Below are positions 21,736 through 30,858 of a stretch of DNA of 64,000 nucleotides, piece by piece (within the stretch, counting starts at the first letter, position 1; each line of letters begins with the position of its first letter). The notes below the pieces were generated by a model. The model was not told the origin of the DNA and searched no databases. It was given only the letters and a program-made list of their open reading frames with translations. The stretch comes from Plectrocnemia conspersa (lineage: Eukaryota; Arthropoda; Insecta; Trichoptera; Polycentropodidae). Both the position numbers and the translations under genes were made by a program. The DNA lies in contig VTFK01000224.1 in assembly GCA_009617715.1 (NCBI GenBank), positions 310,001-374,000 of the forward strand. The letters are read 5' to 3'.

Positions 21736-22250
21736 TCTAATTGAAAATGTTATTTTATTTAATTAATAGAATAAGTATCTTACAGTGTATGTATCCAACC
21801 GATAATTTTTTCATTTCGGTATTCGTTCCGGTTCAATTAAAAAAATATATATTATTTCCGTTCAGGAAAACATAAAAAAATTTTCAGTTTTTGGTTTAGC
21901 TCAATTTTTTTAATGTTTCTATTTATATTAAAAACTTATTTTCTAGCATTATTTACAACATTTTATTCCTTCTTTAGTAATGAACATACTATATGAATTG
22001 CTACAATAATATAATATAATATAAATAATAATAATTAGAACTAGAATATATATATATAATTTATTAAATGAAACACACATAAACAAAACAAATTCATAGT
22101 TACCTTTAATTACTAAAATCTGCCAATGTATTTTCATTTGAACTATTTCTATTGTCTCGTAGAATAAACTTTAAACCAGAGAAGGCCCTTTCAATACTAA
22201 CTTGCATTGCTGTAGTTCCTAAAAAACATTACAATTTTGTATAAATGAGG
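21736..22250. other. AT-rich intergenic DNA
   Basis: Runs of TATA/ATAATA simple sequence around 22005-22065; nothing else recognised. Confidence 0.5.
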
Positions 22251-22299
22251 ATATGTATTTTTATTTTCCTCCCAAAATTATAGAATATGCAGCTAGAAA

Positions 22300-22790
22300 A
22301 AAACAGAGACAGCTCATAGAAATGTATTGGCTGCCTGAGGCAGTGACGACTGCTCTGGGTACCGCAACCGTAGCGTCCCTCATTAGCTGTTCGCAATCAG
22401 AAAATAACAGCGACAGCGCAAAGAAATGTATTGGGCTGCCTGGATAGACTACGCACTAGGCAGCCAGTCACCGGTTTTCGTGCACTTGTAACCAATAATT
22501 ATCGATGCATTTTGTCAAGCTCGGCCATTTATTTATTTTAAAAATGACCGTATTTGTATCAAATTTTGCGTTGAAAATGGTAGGCAGTAGTTTTAATATA
22601 GATTTCCATATAACTTTTCTGAAAAATTGCCTTAGTTCTTTTTGTCCTTCACATCCATCTTGCTCGACAAAACGGACACAACTGGATGGATTCACCGGCA
22701 CCGGCTGGCGCCGTATTGGGGATGGCGACCAGTACCTACCATTTCAGGTTGCCTAGTGCGCGGCCAGCCTAAGACTGTTAAAACCTCTTC
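22300..22790. repeat. Transposon debris with direct and inverted repeats
   Basis: GAAATGTATTGGCTGCCTG at 22319-22337 recurs as GAAATGTATTGGGCTGCCTGG at 22423-22443, about 105 bp apart, with an inverted AGGCAGCCA at about 22458. Around 22690-22760 the sequence (GGCGCCGTATTGGGGATGG, AGTACCTACCATTTCAGG) is an inverted version of 24415-24500. These two blocks flank the hAT remnant at 22808-24210 and may be its degraded subterminal regions. Confidence 0.4.
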
Positions 22791-22807
22791 GATTAATAAG
22801 CTGCGTA

Positions 22808-24210
22808 AAACGTCGTTTTATGATAGTAAACATTCATGGTCCTATGTTAACAAATGAATTTGTCAATCTTTGCCTAGTAAGAGGTATTTGCAGCATGCCA
22901 GACAGAACATGTTTACAATTGTTGGAAAACAGGCTATCCGCTTTTGAATTGTCATTGAAAGATGATATAGTCTGCTTAACTACTGATGATGCCAGTGTAA
23001 TGACCGTATTAGGATGTGAAACAGCACTTTACCATAAACAGTGTCTTGCTCATGGCGTACAGCTGGCAATCTTAGACATTCTTAATTCATTAGACAGAAA
23101 ATTCCTTAACCACAACAATATCAACCTAAATAAGACAACGATTCTGTGTTGTAATTATCATCAACGATGTAATTATCATCAACGATGATGATAATTACAA
23201 CTGTGGTTTTTATGTTACAGTTGAGATCAAGCAAAATAATGAATTTATTTAAAAAGATTTAATCGGGAAAGTGCGAAAATTACAAAAATTTTCAGAAAGT
23301 CGCTTATCAAAAATACGATTCTTCAGAAATATGTAAAAGAAGATATAGGTCGAGAGTATAATTTGATTTTAGATTGCAGCACAAGGTGAAATAGTTTAGC
23401 AGACATGATAGGAAGGATAGTAAGACTAATAAAATCTATTAAGAAAGCGTTTATTGATTTAAAAATCGATCTTGACATATCTCAAGACAAATTTGAAAGA
23501 CTTAATCGCAGAAAAATATTTGAAATACTGAATGCAACGGTAAAAGAACTTTGCAAAAGAAACGCCAAGTTAATGACATATGAAGCGGCTTTGATGTTTG
23601 TGTTTAAAAATTAGATACCATGTATCATGAAATAGTTGCACGTGAACTTGTTGCCTCTCGAGCGTCGGATTAAAGAGCGCAGGTTGTTAGTAGCTTTAAC
23701 GTGAAATTACTTGCATAACCCTAAGACGTAATTTGATTCGTCAAATGACCACTTGGACGTATTTCTAAGGCCAAATTGTGACCAGATGCGTAAATATATC
23801 GTGGACCTTCAAATGCTTGGTCAAATAGAGTATTCCTTGTTGGAAATGTCTATGGATAATAAGATTGAACATCTTGGATGATGACGATTCTGAAGACACA
23901 GTGCCGTTTGAGAGTCAATTAGAAATTGAAATACAAAAGAAACTTCAGGCTCAAGATAATACTTCCAGACCAACTGATGGAGCCATTGACACATTGGTAA
24001 AAATATAGATGACTTTACATATTTGAAAACGGCGGTTAAGAGGAAAATACCTAAAAATTGAGTATGATAGCTTGAGGTCTATTCCTCCAACCAGTTGTGT
24101 TCTCGACATCATGTTACTTTTGTGAACATTTGTGCTCACAATTAAGCAATCAAACATTAGACACATTTTTATTTTTACGATCTCATTATTTAAATTTGAC
24201 CAAAGATTAA
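22808..24210 (+). pseudogene. Degraded hAT-superfamily transposase (ZBED type)
   Basis: Remnant of a hAT cut-and-paste transposase, readable in pieces through several stops and frame changes. Near 22910-23095 it shows the RNase-H-like core with LTTDDASVM followed by QCLAHGVQLAI, equivalent to the conserved TDGASVM...CxxHxxxL segment. 23275-23612 carries RKSL.KN.ILQKYVKE, an ILDCSTR block and LIKSIKKAFIDL. The end (24135-24210) reads LSNQTLDTFLFLRSHY before a stop, the C-terminal hAT dimerisation region. The N-terminal BED zinc finger was not found. It is not functional. An 18-bp direct duplication with an attached inverted copy (23151-23198) is a late rearrangement inside it. Confidence 0.8.
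23151..23198 (+). repeat. 18-bp tandem duplication followed by an inverted copy
   Basis: GTAATTATCATCAACGAT occurs at 23151-23168 and again at 23169-23186. It is followed by ATGATGATAATTAC, the inverse of the first part. The pattern resembles replication slippage with template switching inside the hAT pseudogene. Confidence 0.75.
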
Positions 24211-24324
24211 GAAAAAAACAAATTATGTTAATATTTGCTTAATAAAACTATTTAAATTAAAAAGTTAGGAATATTATTTTTGTTCATTTGATTAAAGTCT
24301 GAAGTTGGACATTTGCGTTATTGC

Positions 24325-24502
24325 TAAGGCTGGTTTCACACGTGCTGGATGGATTTGCCCGGCACCGTGTAGCGGGGTGGTGTTGCATGGGCAGCGTTGG
24401 GCTGGCGCCGAATGGATTCGTCCGGCACGTCTGAAATGGTAGGTACTAGCCCATACAACACCATCCCCACTACACGGCGCCCGCCCGGTGCCAGGTGAAT
24501 AC
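24325..24502. repeat. GC-rich inverted-repeat remnant (possible MITE)
   Basis: About 30 bp around 24345-24392 (GCACCGTGTAGCGGGGTGGT) are inverted at 24447-24482 (CCATCCCCACTACACGGCGC), and the intervening ATGGTAGGTACTAG matches 22728-22746 in reverse. The left boundary GGCTGGTTTCACACGTGC resembles a hAT terminal repeat. No target-site duplication was identified. Confidence 0.4.
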
Positions 24503-24685
24503 AATATTCTGCGAGAACTCAGCGAATCTTTTCCCAAAGCTCCTAAAAGAAGGTTCTGGGATACAAAAACGGATAAGTTAATATCCTCATATATAGGTAT
24601 CTCTAGAACCTTTACGATAAGAGGAAGTATTATTCAGGAATTTTATACTATAGATCCCGATTCAAAAATGCTCAAACTAAGGTAG
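24488..24685 (+). other. Short open frame, unrecognised
   Basis: 65 codons with unbiased composition (includes ELSESFPKAPKRRFW and an isoleucine/serine-rich end), beginning inside the inverted-repeat remnant. It has no homologue that I recognise. It may be a leftover of a transposon open frame or chance. Confidence 0.15.
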
Positions 24686-24769
24686 TATTATAGTGTACAC
24701 AAATAACTGACGAATCATCAAAAGGAAACGCGTTTTGACATTTACGTATGTATAGAGAAACCCTCCAAT

Positions 24770-25050
24770 TGCTCTCAAAAGTGATACCAAGATTTTTAGT
24801 GGAAGTTTCCCTAGCAAAACGTTCCCACTATGATCTTTTTTTCATGCGTCCTGCATCCCAACCCAGCAAATCTGGTCATTTTACATAAATAAAAAACAGG
24901 GCTCAGGTTAGACCCTTGAGGAACCCCCCCCGACTAGGTGATATTAATATTAGTAGCGTTATAGATTTTGCTGACTTTTTTGCTGTGGGTTGTGTGGCAC
25001 ATAGTAGCGATATATGACGCTATCTTCAATTTAAAAAAATATTCAGTTTT
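24770..25050 (-). pseudogene. Non-LTR retrotransposon reverse-transcriptase fragment
   Basis: On the minus strand, 24927-24898 encodes GVPQGSNLSP, the conserved RT block of jockey/CR1-like non-LTR elements. Weak upstream similarity (SKKVSKI...) extends to about 25050 and downstream similarity to about 24770, with stops and frame changes. The catalytic FADD block is missing. It is a short 5'-truncated relic. Confidence 0.65.
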
Positions 25051-25470
25051 AAATTAGTCACACAATATCAAAGGCACTTAAACCAATCAACTGAAACAAC
25101 ATAGCTTTAATTCTTCTTCTTTTGCATAATTTTAAATAAATATTTACATATTTATTTTTCAAAATATAAATTTAAAGCTTACAATATCTTAATTTTCCGA
25201 GGATGATTAATACTGTTTTTTGATTTGTAAAAAAACGAAGACTATTTTTTTCGGATGGTTTTTTGGAAGCCCTACAACAGACTATACTTTAATTTTTGCT
25301 TTAAAAAATTCATATAAGAGCTATTTACGAATCTTCTTACAAACTCTAATCTTGTCTATGAGAATTTAGCATTTTCAACAGATTTATAATTTTTTTCAAT
25401 GGTGTCCTTAAATGTAGATAACTAAAATAGCACTGTTTTATAGGAGTAAATAAAAGCCATAAATAATACA
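25051..25470. other. AT-rich intergenic DNA
   Basis: Nothing recognised apart from A/T-rich simple sequence. Confidence 0.5.
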
Positions 25471-25479
25471 GTTCCTTAT

Positions 25480-25485
25480 TTTATT
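25480..25485 (-). terminator. Poly(A) signal of PSF2
   Basis: AATAAA on the minus strand, 33 bp downstream of the PSF2 stop codon. Confidence 0.6.
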
Positions 25486-25517
25486 ACAAAGTTTTATACT
25501 ATATATTATCACAAATA

Positions 25518-25598
25518 TCATTGAGTACTAAATGAACTCGTATTCAAAAATGATGACGACGGATTTGAACTGGAGGTTACAAGTGCTTCTTGAGCAGC
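25518..25598 (-). CDS. Psf2: PSF2 exon 3 (C-terminal tail)
   Basis: Acceptor ATCTTTCAG precedes 25598. 26 codons, [16 protein letters not shown] and onward, then TGA at 25520-25518. The low-complexity serine-rich end is typical for the disordered PSF2 tail. Confidence 0.82.
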   Translation of the reverse strand, partial: AAQEALVTSSSNPSSSFLNTSSFSTQ

Positions 25599-26239
25599 CT
25601 GAAAGATCATAAATGATAAATAAAAATCTTTAATATTGACAGAATAAAAAATATTGAATTAATACCTTTTGTAATTTATAAAGATGATCCATAGCTAGTG
25701 GAAGTAACGGTTTTGCTGAATTGATTTCCAACATTGTGAGATGATCCAATCTACCATAGCTACCGCCGGCTTTCATAAGTGCATCCATTGACGTTCTAAG
25801 TTTAGACATGCGTATGTCCCAAATGTCTTTAATAAGTGTTCTAATCTCATCGGATCTAGGTATATCTTCGCATGCTACGCTTAATAATATTTTGGCTTCT
25901 ACCATATAATGTTCGTTTGGCATTTTAGTGAAGAGCCTTAAAATACAGATATGTTAATAATTGAATGCCTTATCATATCGATTATTCGTCTCACCTGGAA
26001 CGTTTTTCTTCTTCTTTTATTTCTTCTAATAAAGTCAGGTCCATCCAATCGGGCGGTACAAGCCTACATTTTTGTTTTTGTTTGAACAAGACAGCTAACC
26101 AAATTGGTACGGAAACAGACGAACCGGCGACAAATGGCCCCAATTCACCGGATATTAGGTATATTTTATCATAAGTGAAGTTCGGAATGATTCGCACGTG
26201 TTTATTTTCAGCCAAGAACTCTATTTCCACTGGATCCAT
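25518..26239 (-). CDS. Psf2: DNA replication complex GINS protein PSF2, three exons, complete
   Basis: PSF2 (GINS2) is one of four subunits of GINS, which joins Cdc45 and MCM2-7 to form the CMG replicative helicase in the nucleus. The exons on the minus strand are 26239-25995, 25936-25666 and 25598-25518, giving 198 residues, slightly longer than the usual 185 or so. The N-terminus [12 protein letters not shown], then IIPNF..DKIYLI.G.LGPF and the block [13 protein letters not shown] are the PSF2 signature. The second exon holds the helical domain ([38 protein letters not shown]). The third exon is a short Ser/Asn-rich tail. Introns are 58 and 67 bp with GTGAGA and GTATTA donors; the first splits an AG|G codon, the second is phase 0. 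The reading frame is intact. A poly(A) hexamer lies 33 bp after the stop. This is a single-copy housekeeping gene with no sign of transfer. Confidence 0.93.
25666..25936 (-). CDS. Psf2: PSF2 exon 2
   Basis: Acceptor TTTTAAG precedes 25936; donor GTATTA follows 25666. It starts [12 protein letters not shown], equivalent to the conserved FTxMPxxYYxE stretch, then gives the alpha-helical GINS core and ends DHLYKLQK. Confidence 0.92.
25995..26239 (-). CDS. Psf2: PSF2 exon 1
   Basis: Start ATG at 26239-26237; donor GTGAGA on the minus strand from 25994. It encodes 81 codons plus two bases and contains the PSF2 N-terminal beta-rich domain up to the [10 protein letters not shown] linker. Confidence 0.92.
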
Positions 26240-26284
26240 AGTTTGATTGTAACTGTCACTTCACTTAACGCACGATTCCCGCAT

Positions 26285-26390
26285 TTAAAAACTTCTTACG
26301 GCCATATCACCATTAAATTCGACCATGACTTAGAAATAAAAGGGGGAATAGTTAGGAATAAAATAAAATTTATTTTATGTGATTAAAATT
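26285..26390 (-). promoter_or_regulatory. PSF2 upstream segment (P), duplicated at 27502-27607
   Basis: Starts 46 bp upstream of the PSF2 ATG, so it probably includes the leader or promoter. It contains AACTTCTTACGGCCATATCA (GCCAT-type word) and AAGGGGGAATAG. About 106 bp are repeated with roughly 93% identity 1.2 kb further upstream. No TATA box at a fixed distance was evident. Confidence 0.5.
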
Positions 26391-27330
26391 CAAGGATGAT
26401 CGAAATATTTAAAAAATAATATTATTAAAAAGTAATATATGAAACACTTTCTTTCAAAAAAAATGTAGCACAACTCTAGTGAAAAATAATTAAATTTGAT
26501 TTTGCTACACAACGTATACATAATAATATATTTATAAAGAATAGTTTATCGTAGTATTTAATTAAAATTAAGCAAAATCTAGTTATCAAATGAAAATATA
26601 CAAACCCGATTAAATTAAAATAATATTCGTTTTATTTGTTGATGTTTTTCTTGTTGCTAGCTAACGTTACCAACACACTATTTCTTGATATTTTCGTATT
26701 TTCCAATTAAATATTGTGGGTTCATTTTTTTATTTGTCGTTCTTGTCTGGGAGACTTATGTTAATAATTTTCATTCCATTAGATCATTTCAGATTGTATG
26801 CTTTTCATGTATGAATATGATGTACGAACATTGAAGTAATAAATGGCAATTTTTCTATACGTATGAAGTAATAAAAAATTGGACACCTCAATTTGCATTT
26901 ACTGCATGCAACCTACCTAAACTACCTAAGCGTCGTTATACATGCGTTGTTAAGTCAGTAGGAAAAACTGAGATACCAACCCTGAAATTATATTTTTGGA
27001 AGTTCTATATATAGTTAATTATACAATTCATTCCTCTTGCGAAAAAAGTGGTGCCGAGTTGAACCAATATATTTATATTTATTGGGAATTTTGCTTTCCT
27101 TTTCGGATTCATATTATTTTAATCTAGTAAATTCTTCAATTATCGACAGTTATCTTAAAAATATTTTTATTTCGGTTTATAACATAGTTTGTTAGTTCTG
27201 ACCGTACGTTACGGAATGCTGAACTGAAGTCAAACTTGTTAACATAGCACTTGTTATCAACTTTGAAACATCGCGCGGTTTTATAAGATCGTGCGAAGTT
27301 TAATTTATCTTCATAACGCTTAACATGCGT

Positions 27331-27501
27331 AAGGTTTAATTTTTTAAATGGGATGTTTTAATTGGATATACGTATATATATACATTATACAGCTATGTCG
27401 TGAATTATTTATTTATCTTTTATAACACATTTTTCACTTGCTGGTTCTATATATTCTATCCGTTTAATAATCATTTAAAACATATACAAATTCACAGCAA
27501 T
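27331..27501 (+). repeat. 171-bp direct repeat, copy A
   Basis: Starts AAGGTTTAATTTTTTAAATG and ends CACAGCAAT. It is repeated at 27619-27789 with about six substitutions over 171 bp by eye. It flanks the displaced PSF2 upstream copy on the left. Confidence 0.85.
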
Positions 27502-27607
27502 TTAAAAAACTTCTTACGGCCATATCACCATTAAATTCGACCATGACTTACATATAAAGGGGGAATAGTTAAGAATAAAATAAAATTTATTTTATCTGAT
27601 AAAAATT
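27502..27607 (+). repeat. Displaced copy (P') of the PSF2 upstream segment
   Basis: Same orientation as 26285-26390, beginning TTAAAAAACTTCTTACGG and ending CTGATAAAAATT. It sits between the two 171-bp direct repeats and is not followed by any PSF2 coding sequence. Confidence 0.85.
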
Positions 27608-27618
27608 AAAAGGTGATA

Positions 27619-27789
27619 AAGGTTTAATTTTTTAAATGGGATGTTATAATTGGATATACGTATGTATATACATTATACAGCTATGTCGTGAATTATTTAT
27701 TTATATTTTATAACACATTTTTCACTTGCTGGTTCTATATATTTTATCCGTTTAATAATCATTTAAAACATATACAAACTCACAACAAT
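27619..27789 (+). repeat. 171-bp direct repeat, copy B
   Basis: Second copy of 27331-27501, ending CACAACAAT before a unique sequence (ATTGCTGATAAAGGGC). Confidence 0.85.
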
Positions 27790-29207
27790 ATTGCTGATAA
27801 AGGGCAGGTATTGTGACATTTAGATAAATATAAATTAGCTTGCTCACGTATCGCTACTAATCATTACGTATCACGTATCGCCAGCTAAAAGTTAAGGGCC
27901 ACACAACTCATATCACTGAAGTAAACGATGCTTTTAGCTCTGTATTATAATATGCTATAACGACGAATTTAAACTCTCTGCTAGATAAGACTTGAGAGCG
28001 ACGAATTGTTTCTAATATATATTAATATAGAATAGTGTTATTATAAAATACAATATTGGCATAAGGAGAAAAAAATATAATTTTGCAATAAAATTTATTG
28101 AAAATAAATTTTTATTTACACATGGAATGAAACATAAAAATATATATTTTATTTCGATGATTCTTAAAATATATTTACAAGCTTCTCAAATATAATAAAT
28201 AACTTCAAAATACATATTATAATAATTATTTGCTTTCTTAATATACACAAAATAACAACAAAATAAAACAAAAATAGCCTTCTATTTATATTTTTAACAC
28301 TGCCGTTTAAAAATAAAATAATATATTTACAATTACTGAGCAATTAACATTTTTTATACAAAAATATAATTATATATTTTAAACTATTTTATATTCAACC
28401 TATGCTTTCTATATATACTATATATTGATTTAATTTTAAACAAAATTATATAAAATATAAATACAAAGCGTTTTATTTACAAAAAAAATAATAAACAAAT
28501 ACATACATATTTTCCTTTAATATTAAAAGCTTATTTGAGCATCTTAAAGTAATTAAGGTAAACCAATAATTTTTATTTTTTATAAGTGATATAATAGGAA
28601 GTGAAGCTTAGTGTTTTTTTTTTTAATATGAATGTAACAAGTCAATATTAAGTCGGTTTAAAAATTAAAGAACACTTTAGCTGAAGTGATAAATGCGCCA
28701 ATCGCTCCGCTTTTTTCTTCATTCGTGTCGTAATACGAGAATAACATAATATATTTTTAGACTGCCCAGATTATTATAAAAAAAATACTAACCTCGCTTT
28801 GGAACATGGTTTTAATAAATGTAAATCTATGGAGTATTTGTATCTAACTCTGATATGTTTCTATGCATAAATATAATGGAAGGGTATAATTATCTCTCTC
28901 TTGTTAAATTATGTACATTACAGTAAATATTTTATATACATATATAAGTTATCACGTGAGTACATAATTGTATTCTTAAAAATGTTGTACTTAATTAATT
29001 AAAATTAAATTAAATAAAATTGGCACTATGCATCATTTCTATTATTATACATTATTTATATATTTACAAATGCACATACAGTACCACATATAACATAATA
29101 TATTAAATTAAATTTACTATTTGAATCTCTCCACCTTTCTTTATCTCTCTCCTTATCAACATTAATAATATACTATCACCAAATTCTATAAATGGTCCCA
29201 ATGTATT
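27790..29207. other. Very AT-rich intergenic DNA
   Basis: Long A/T-dominated stretch downstream of AdoR with no gene, RNA or repeat copy recognised. Confidence 0.5.
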
Positions 29208-29213
29208 TTTATT
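29208..29213 (-). terminator. Poly(A) signal of AdoR
   Basis: AATAAA on the minus strand, 60 bp past the AdoR stop. Confidence 0.5.
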
Positions 29214-29273
29214 TAATACATCATCAACCATGTTGACGTCCGTACCTTTGGTAAATCAATATTTATCAGATAG

Positions 29274-30572
29274 TCACCTATTTTCGATATCGTGATTCGT
29301 TTTGAGCTTTTGTGTAGAGTTTTTGTGTAAATCTAAATATTGAAAGATGTCAGAGCTACTTTTCTTTAATAACGTATCTTTGCAAGGTTTTATTTTTTCG
29401 TCGTTTATGTTTATATTTGTAGATTTTTTTAAAGTATGACCCAAAATGAAGTCATTGACAATTTTCAATGGACTAAGACGCAAGCTTTTAGTTGGACTTC
29501 TCACACATTCCTTAACTTCATTTGAATCTTGCTTTTTAGTTAGTAAAATTTCATTTAAATCATTATCCACTAAGAAAATTGAATTTATTGCTTGTGGTGA
29601 ATTAAGCGGAGTCATATTATTGAGCTCTTTTTCTTCATTATTCATTCTATATTTTAGTGTTTTAGTCGAAAAGTTATCTGATAAATCGTTGCTGTTCTCT
29701 TCGTTAAATTCAATATCCGTAGAAAAATATTCATCACTACTAAAATTGTATAGAATAGTTTGTTTATCAGACGCTGGTAAAAACACTTCATCGTCTTCAT
29801 CGTACTCTTCAGTGTATGATTCAATCATATATTGTGAAGTTTCTACTTGAGATGTAGCTGGAGCGCTTTCGTCCTTTTGTTCATCGGATATTGAAGGTAC
29901 TTCTGATATCATCCATATTTTTCGACGATGTAGATTTTCAGGAGAATTCGTTTGGCCAGATTGGCCAATACAGTTTGACTCCAAAGAAGCTGGTGATGCG
30001 GCTCTTGAAGCATAAGAAGGCTCAATTGATAAAGTAGTAAGTTCAGCGGCCTTTTGTCGAAGCCACACCGGTGAGTCGACGTAAATTTTCGGTTGATTGT
30101 TATGAATTGTGTTGGAGCGATTCTCTAAATTAGATAATCTGCGCTGGTGTTGCGATATGATAGACGGTTTATAATAAGTTTCGCTAGGCGGATTCGACTC
30201 TTTCAAGCCGAACATTTTATAAATTAAACTCTTGAGTGCCGCTCTAAAGTCTTTCAAGTGATAAGCGTACAATATGGGATTTACAGCTGAATTCAAATGG
30301 GATAATATGATACAGAAATCCGTCCACGTCGCTCCTATGTAGCAATCCGGACAGAAAGCTTTCACGCAATTGATTGTGTAAAGTGGTATCCAACATATAA
30401 TAAAAAATAATACAATTATAGATAAGTTTTGAGTAGCTTTCACTTCGCGCTTCTGAGCTGCGCCCAGCATTCGCAACATTGTCCCGCCGTTTGAGCTTCC
30501 GGGATTCATCACGACGTTGCCGTTTCTCAAACTGCTGCCTCTGGATGGATTCATTGTTACTATCTGCTGTAG
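29274..30572 (-). CDS. AdoR: AdoR terminal exon with TM6-TM7 and long tail
   Basis: Acceptor ATATTTACAG precedes 30572; stop TGA at 29276-29274. 432 codons: loop 3, TM6, TM7, an amphipathic helix after TM7 (HLKDFRAALKSLIYKM), then a long low-complexity tail with acidic runs such as YTEEYDEDDEVF and many serines that could be phosphorylation targets. The tail is far longer than the structural core needs but is not unusual for insect AdoR. Confidence 0.92.
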   Translation of the reverse strand, partial: LQQIVTMNPSRGSSLRNGNVVMNPGSSNGGTMLRMLGAAQKREVKATQNLSIIVLFFIICWIPLYTINCVKAFCPDCYIGATWTDFCIILSHLNSAVNPILYAYHLKDFRAALKSLIYKMFGLKESNPPSETYYKPSIISQHQRRLSNLENRSNTIHNNQPKIYVDSPVWLRQKAAELTTLSIEPSYASRAASPASLESNCIGQSGQTNSPENLHRRKIWMISEVPSISDEQKDESAPATSQVETSQYMIESYTEEYDEDDEVFLPASDKQTILYNFSSDEYFSTDIEFNEENSNDLSDNFSTKTLKYRMNNEEKELNNMTPLNSPQAINSIFLVDNDLNEILLTKKQDSNEVKECVRSPTKSLRLSPLKIVNDFILGHTLKKSTNININDEKIKPCKDTLLKKSSSDIFQYLDLHKNSTQKLKTNHDIENR

Positions 30573-30857
30573 CTGTAAATATAATAAATACATTATAAAA
30601 ATATATACATACTTAATAAAAAAAAAATATTTATTTGTACCTTACCTGCTTGACAACTACTCGATATATGTGGGCGTAGAAAGCTGCTAAAATCAATGAC
30701 GGTGTTATGATTGTGGCAAAGTACAAAAAAACCAAGAAGTCGTAATCCATAACTTTGACGAAGAAGCACGAGATATGATCTGAAGTTGCAGCATGCCAAC
30801 CGAAGAGTGGTAGAAAGCCAATGATTGATCCAGCAACCCAACACAGGCTTATTATCA
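29274..30857 (-). CDS. AdoR: Adenosine receptor (class A GPCR), last two exons; N-terminal part missing from window
   Basis: A plasma-membrane receptor for extracellular adenosine, in insects coupled mainly to cAMP signalling. Exons on the minus strand are 30857-30646 and 30572-29274, joined by a 73-bp intron (donor GTAAGG, acceptor TTTACAG). The first carries TM4 (CWVAGSIIGFLPLFGWH), extracellular loop 2 with the conserved Cys and following Phe (ISCFF) and TM5 (FLVFLYFATIITPSLIL), ending IYRVVVKQ. The second gives intracellular loop 3 (LQQIVTMNPS, rich in Gly/Asn), TM6 with KREVKATQNLS and CWIPLY, loop FCPDC, and TM7 with SHLNSAVNPILYAY (NPxxY). A tail of roughly 280 residues rich in Ser, Asn, Glu and Asp follows TM7. 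TM1-TM3 must lie upstream; the first exon here enters with a split codon (phase 1). Loop 3 and TM6-7 strongly match insect AdoR rather than other amine receptors. Confidence 0.92.
30646..30857 (-). CDS. AdoR: AdoR exon with TM4-TM5
   Basis: Acceptor TTATTTTCAG precedes 30857; donor CAG|GTAAGG at 30646/30645. 212 nt: two bases of a split codon plus 70 codons, leaving in phase 0. It holds the TM4 Trp, the loop-2 disulphide Cys and TM5. Confidence 0.9.
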
Positions 30858-30858
30858 C

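Noticed and set aside
29446..29850. 134-codon plus-strand frame
   Set aside because: Antisense shadow of the AdoR terminal exon.
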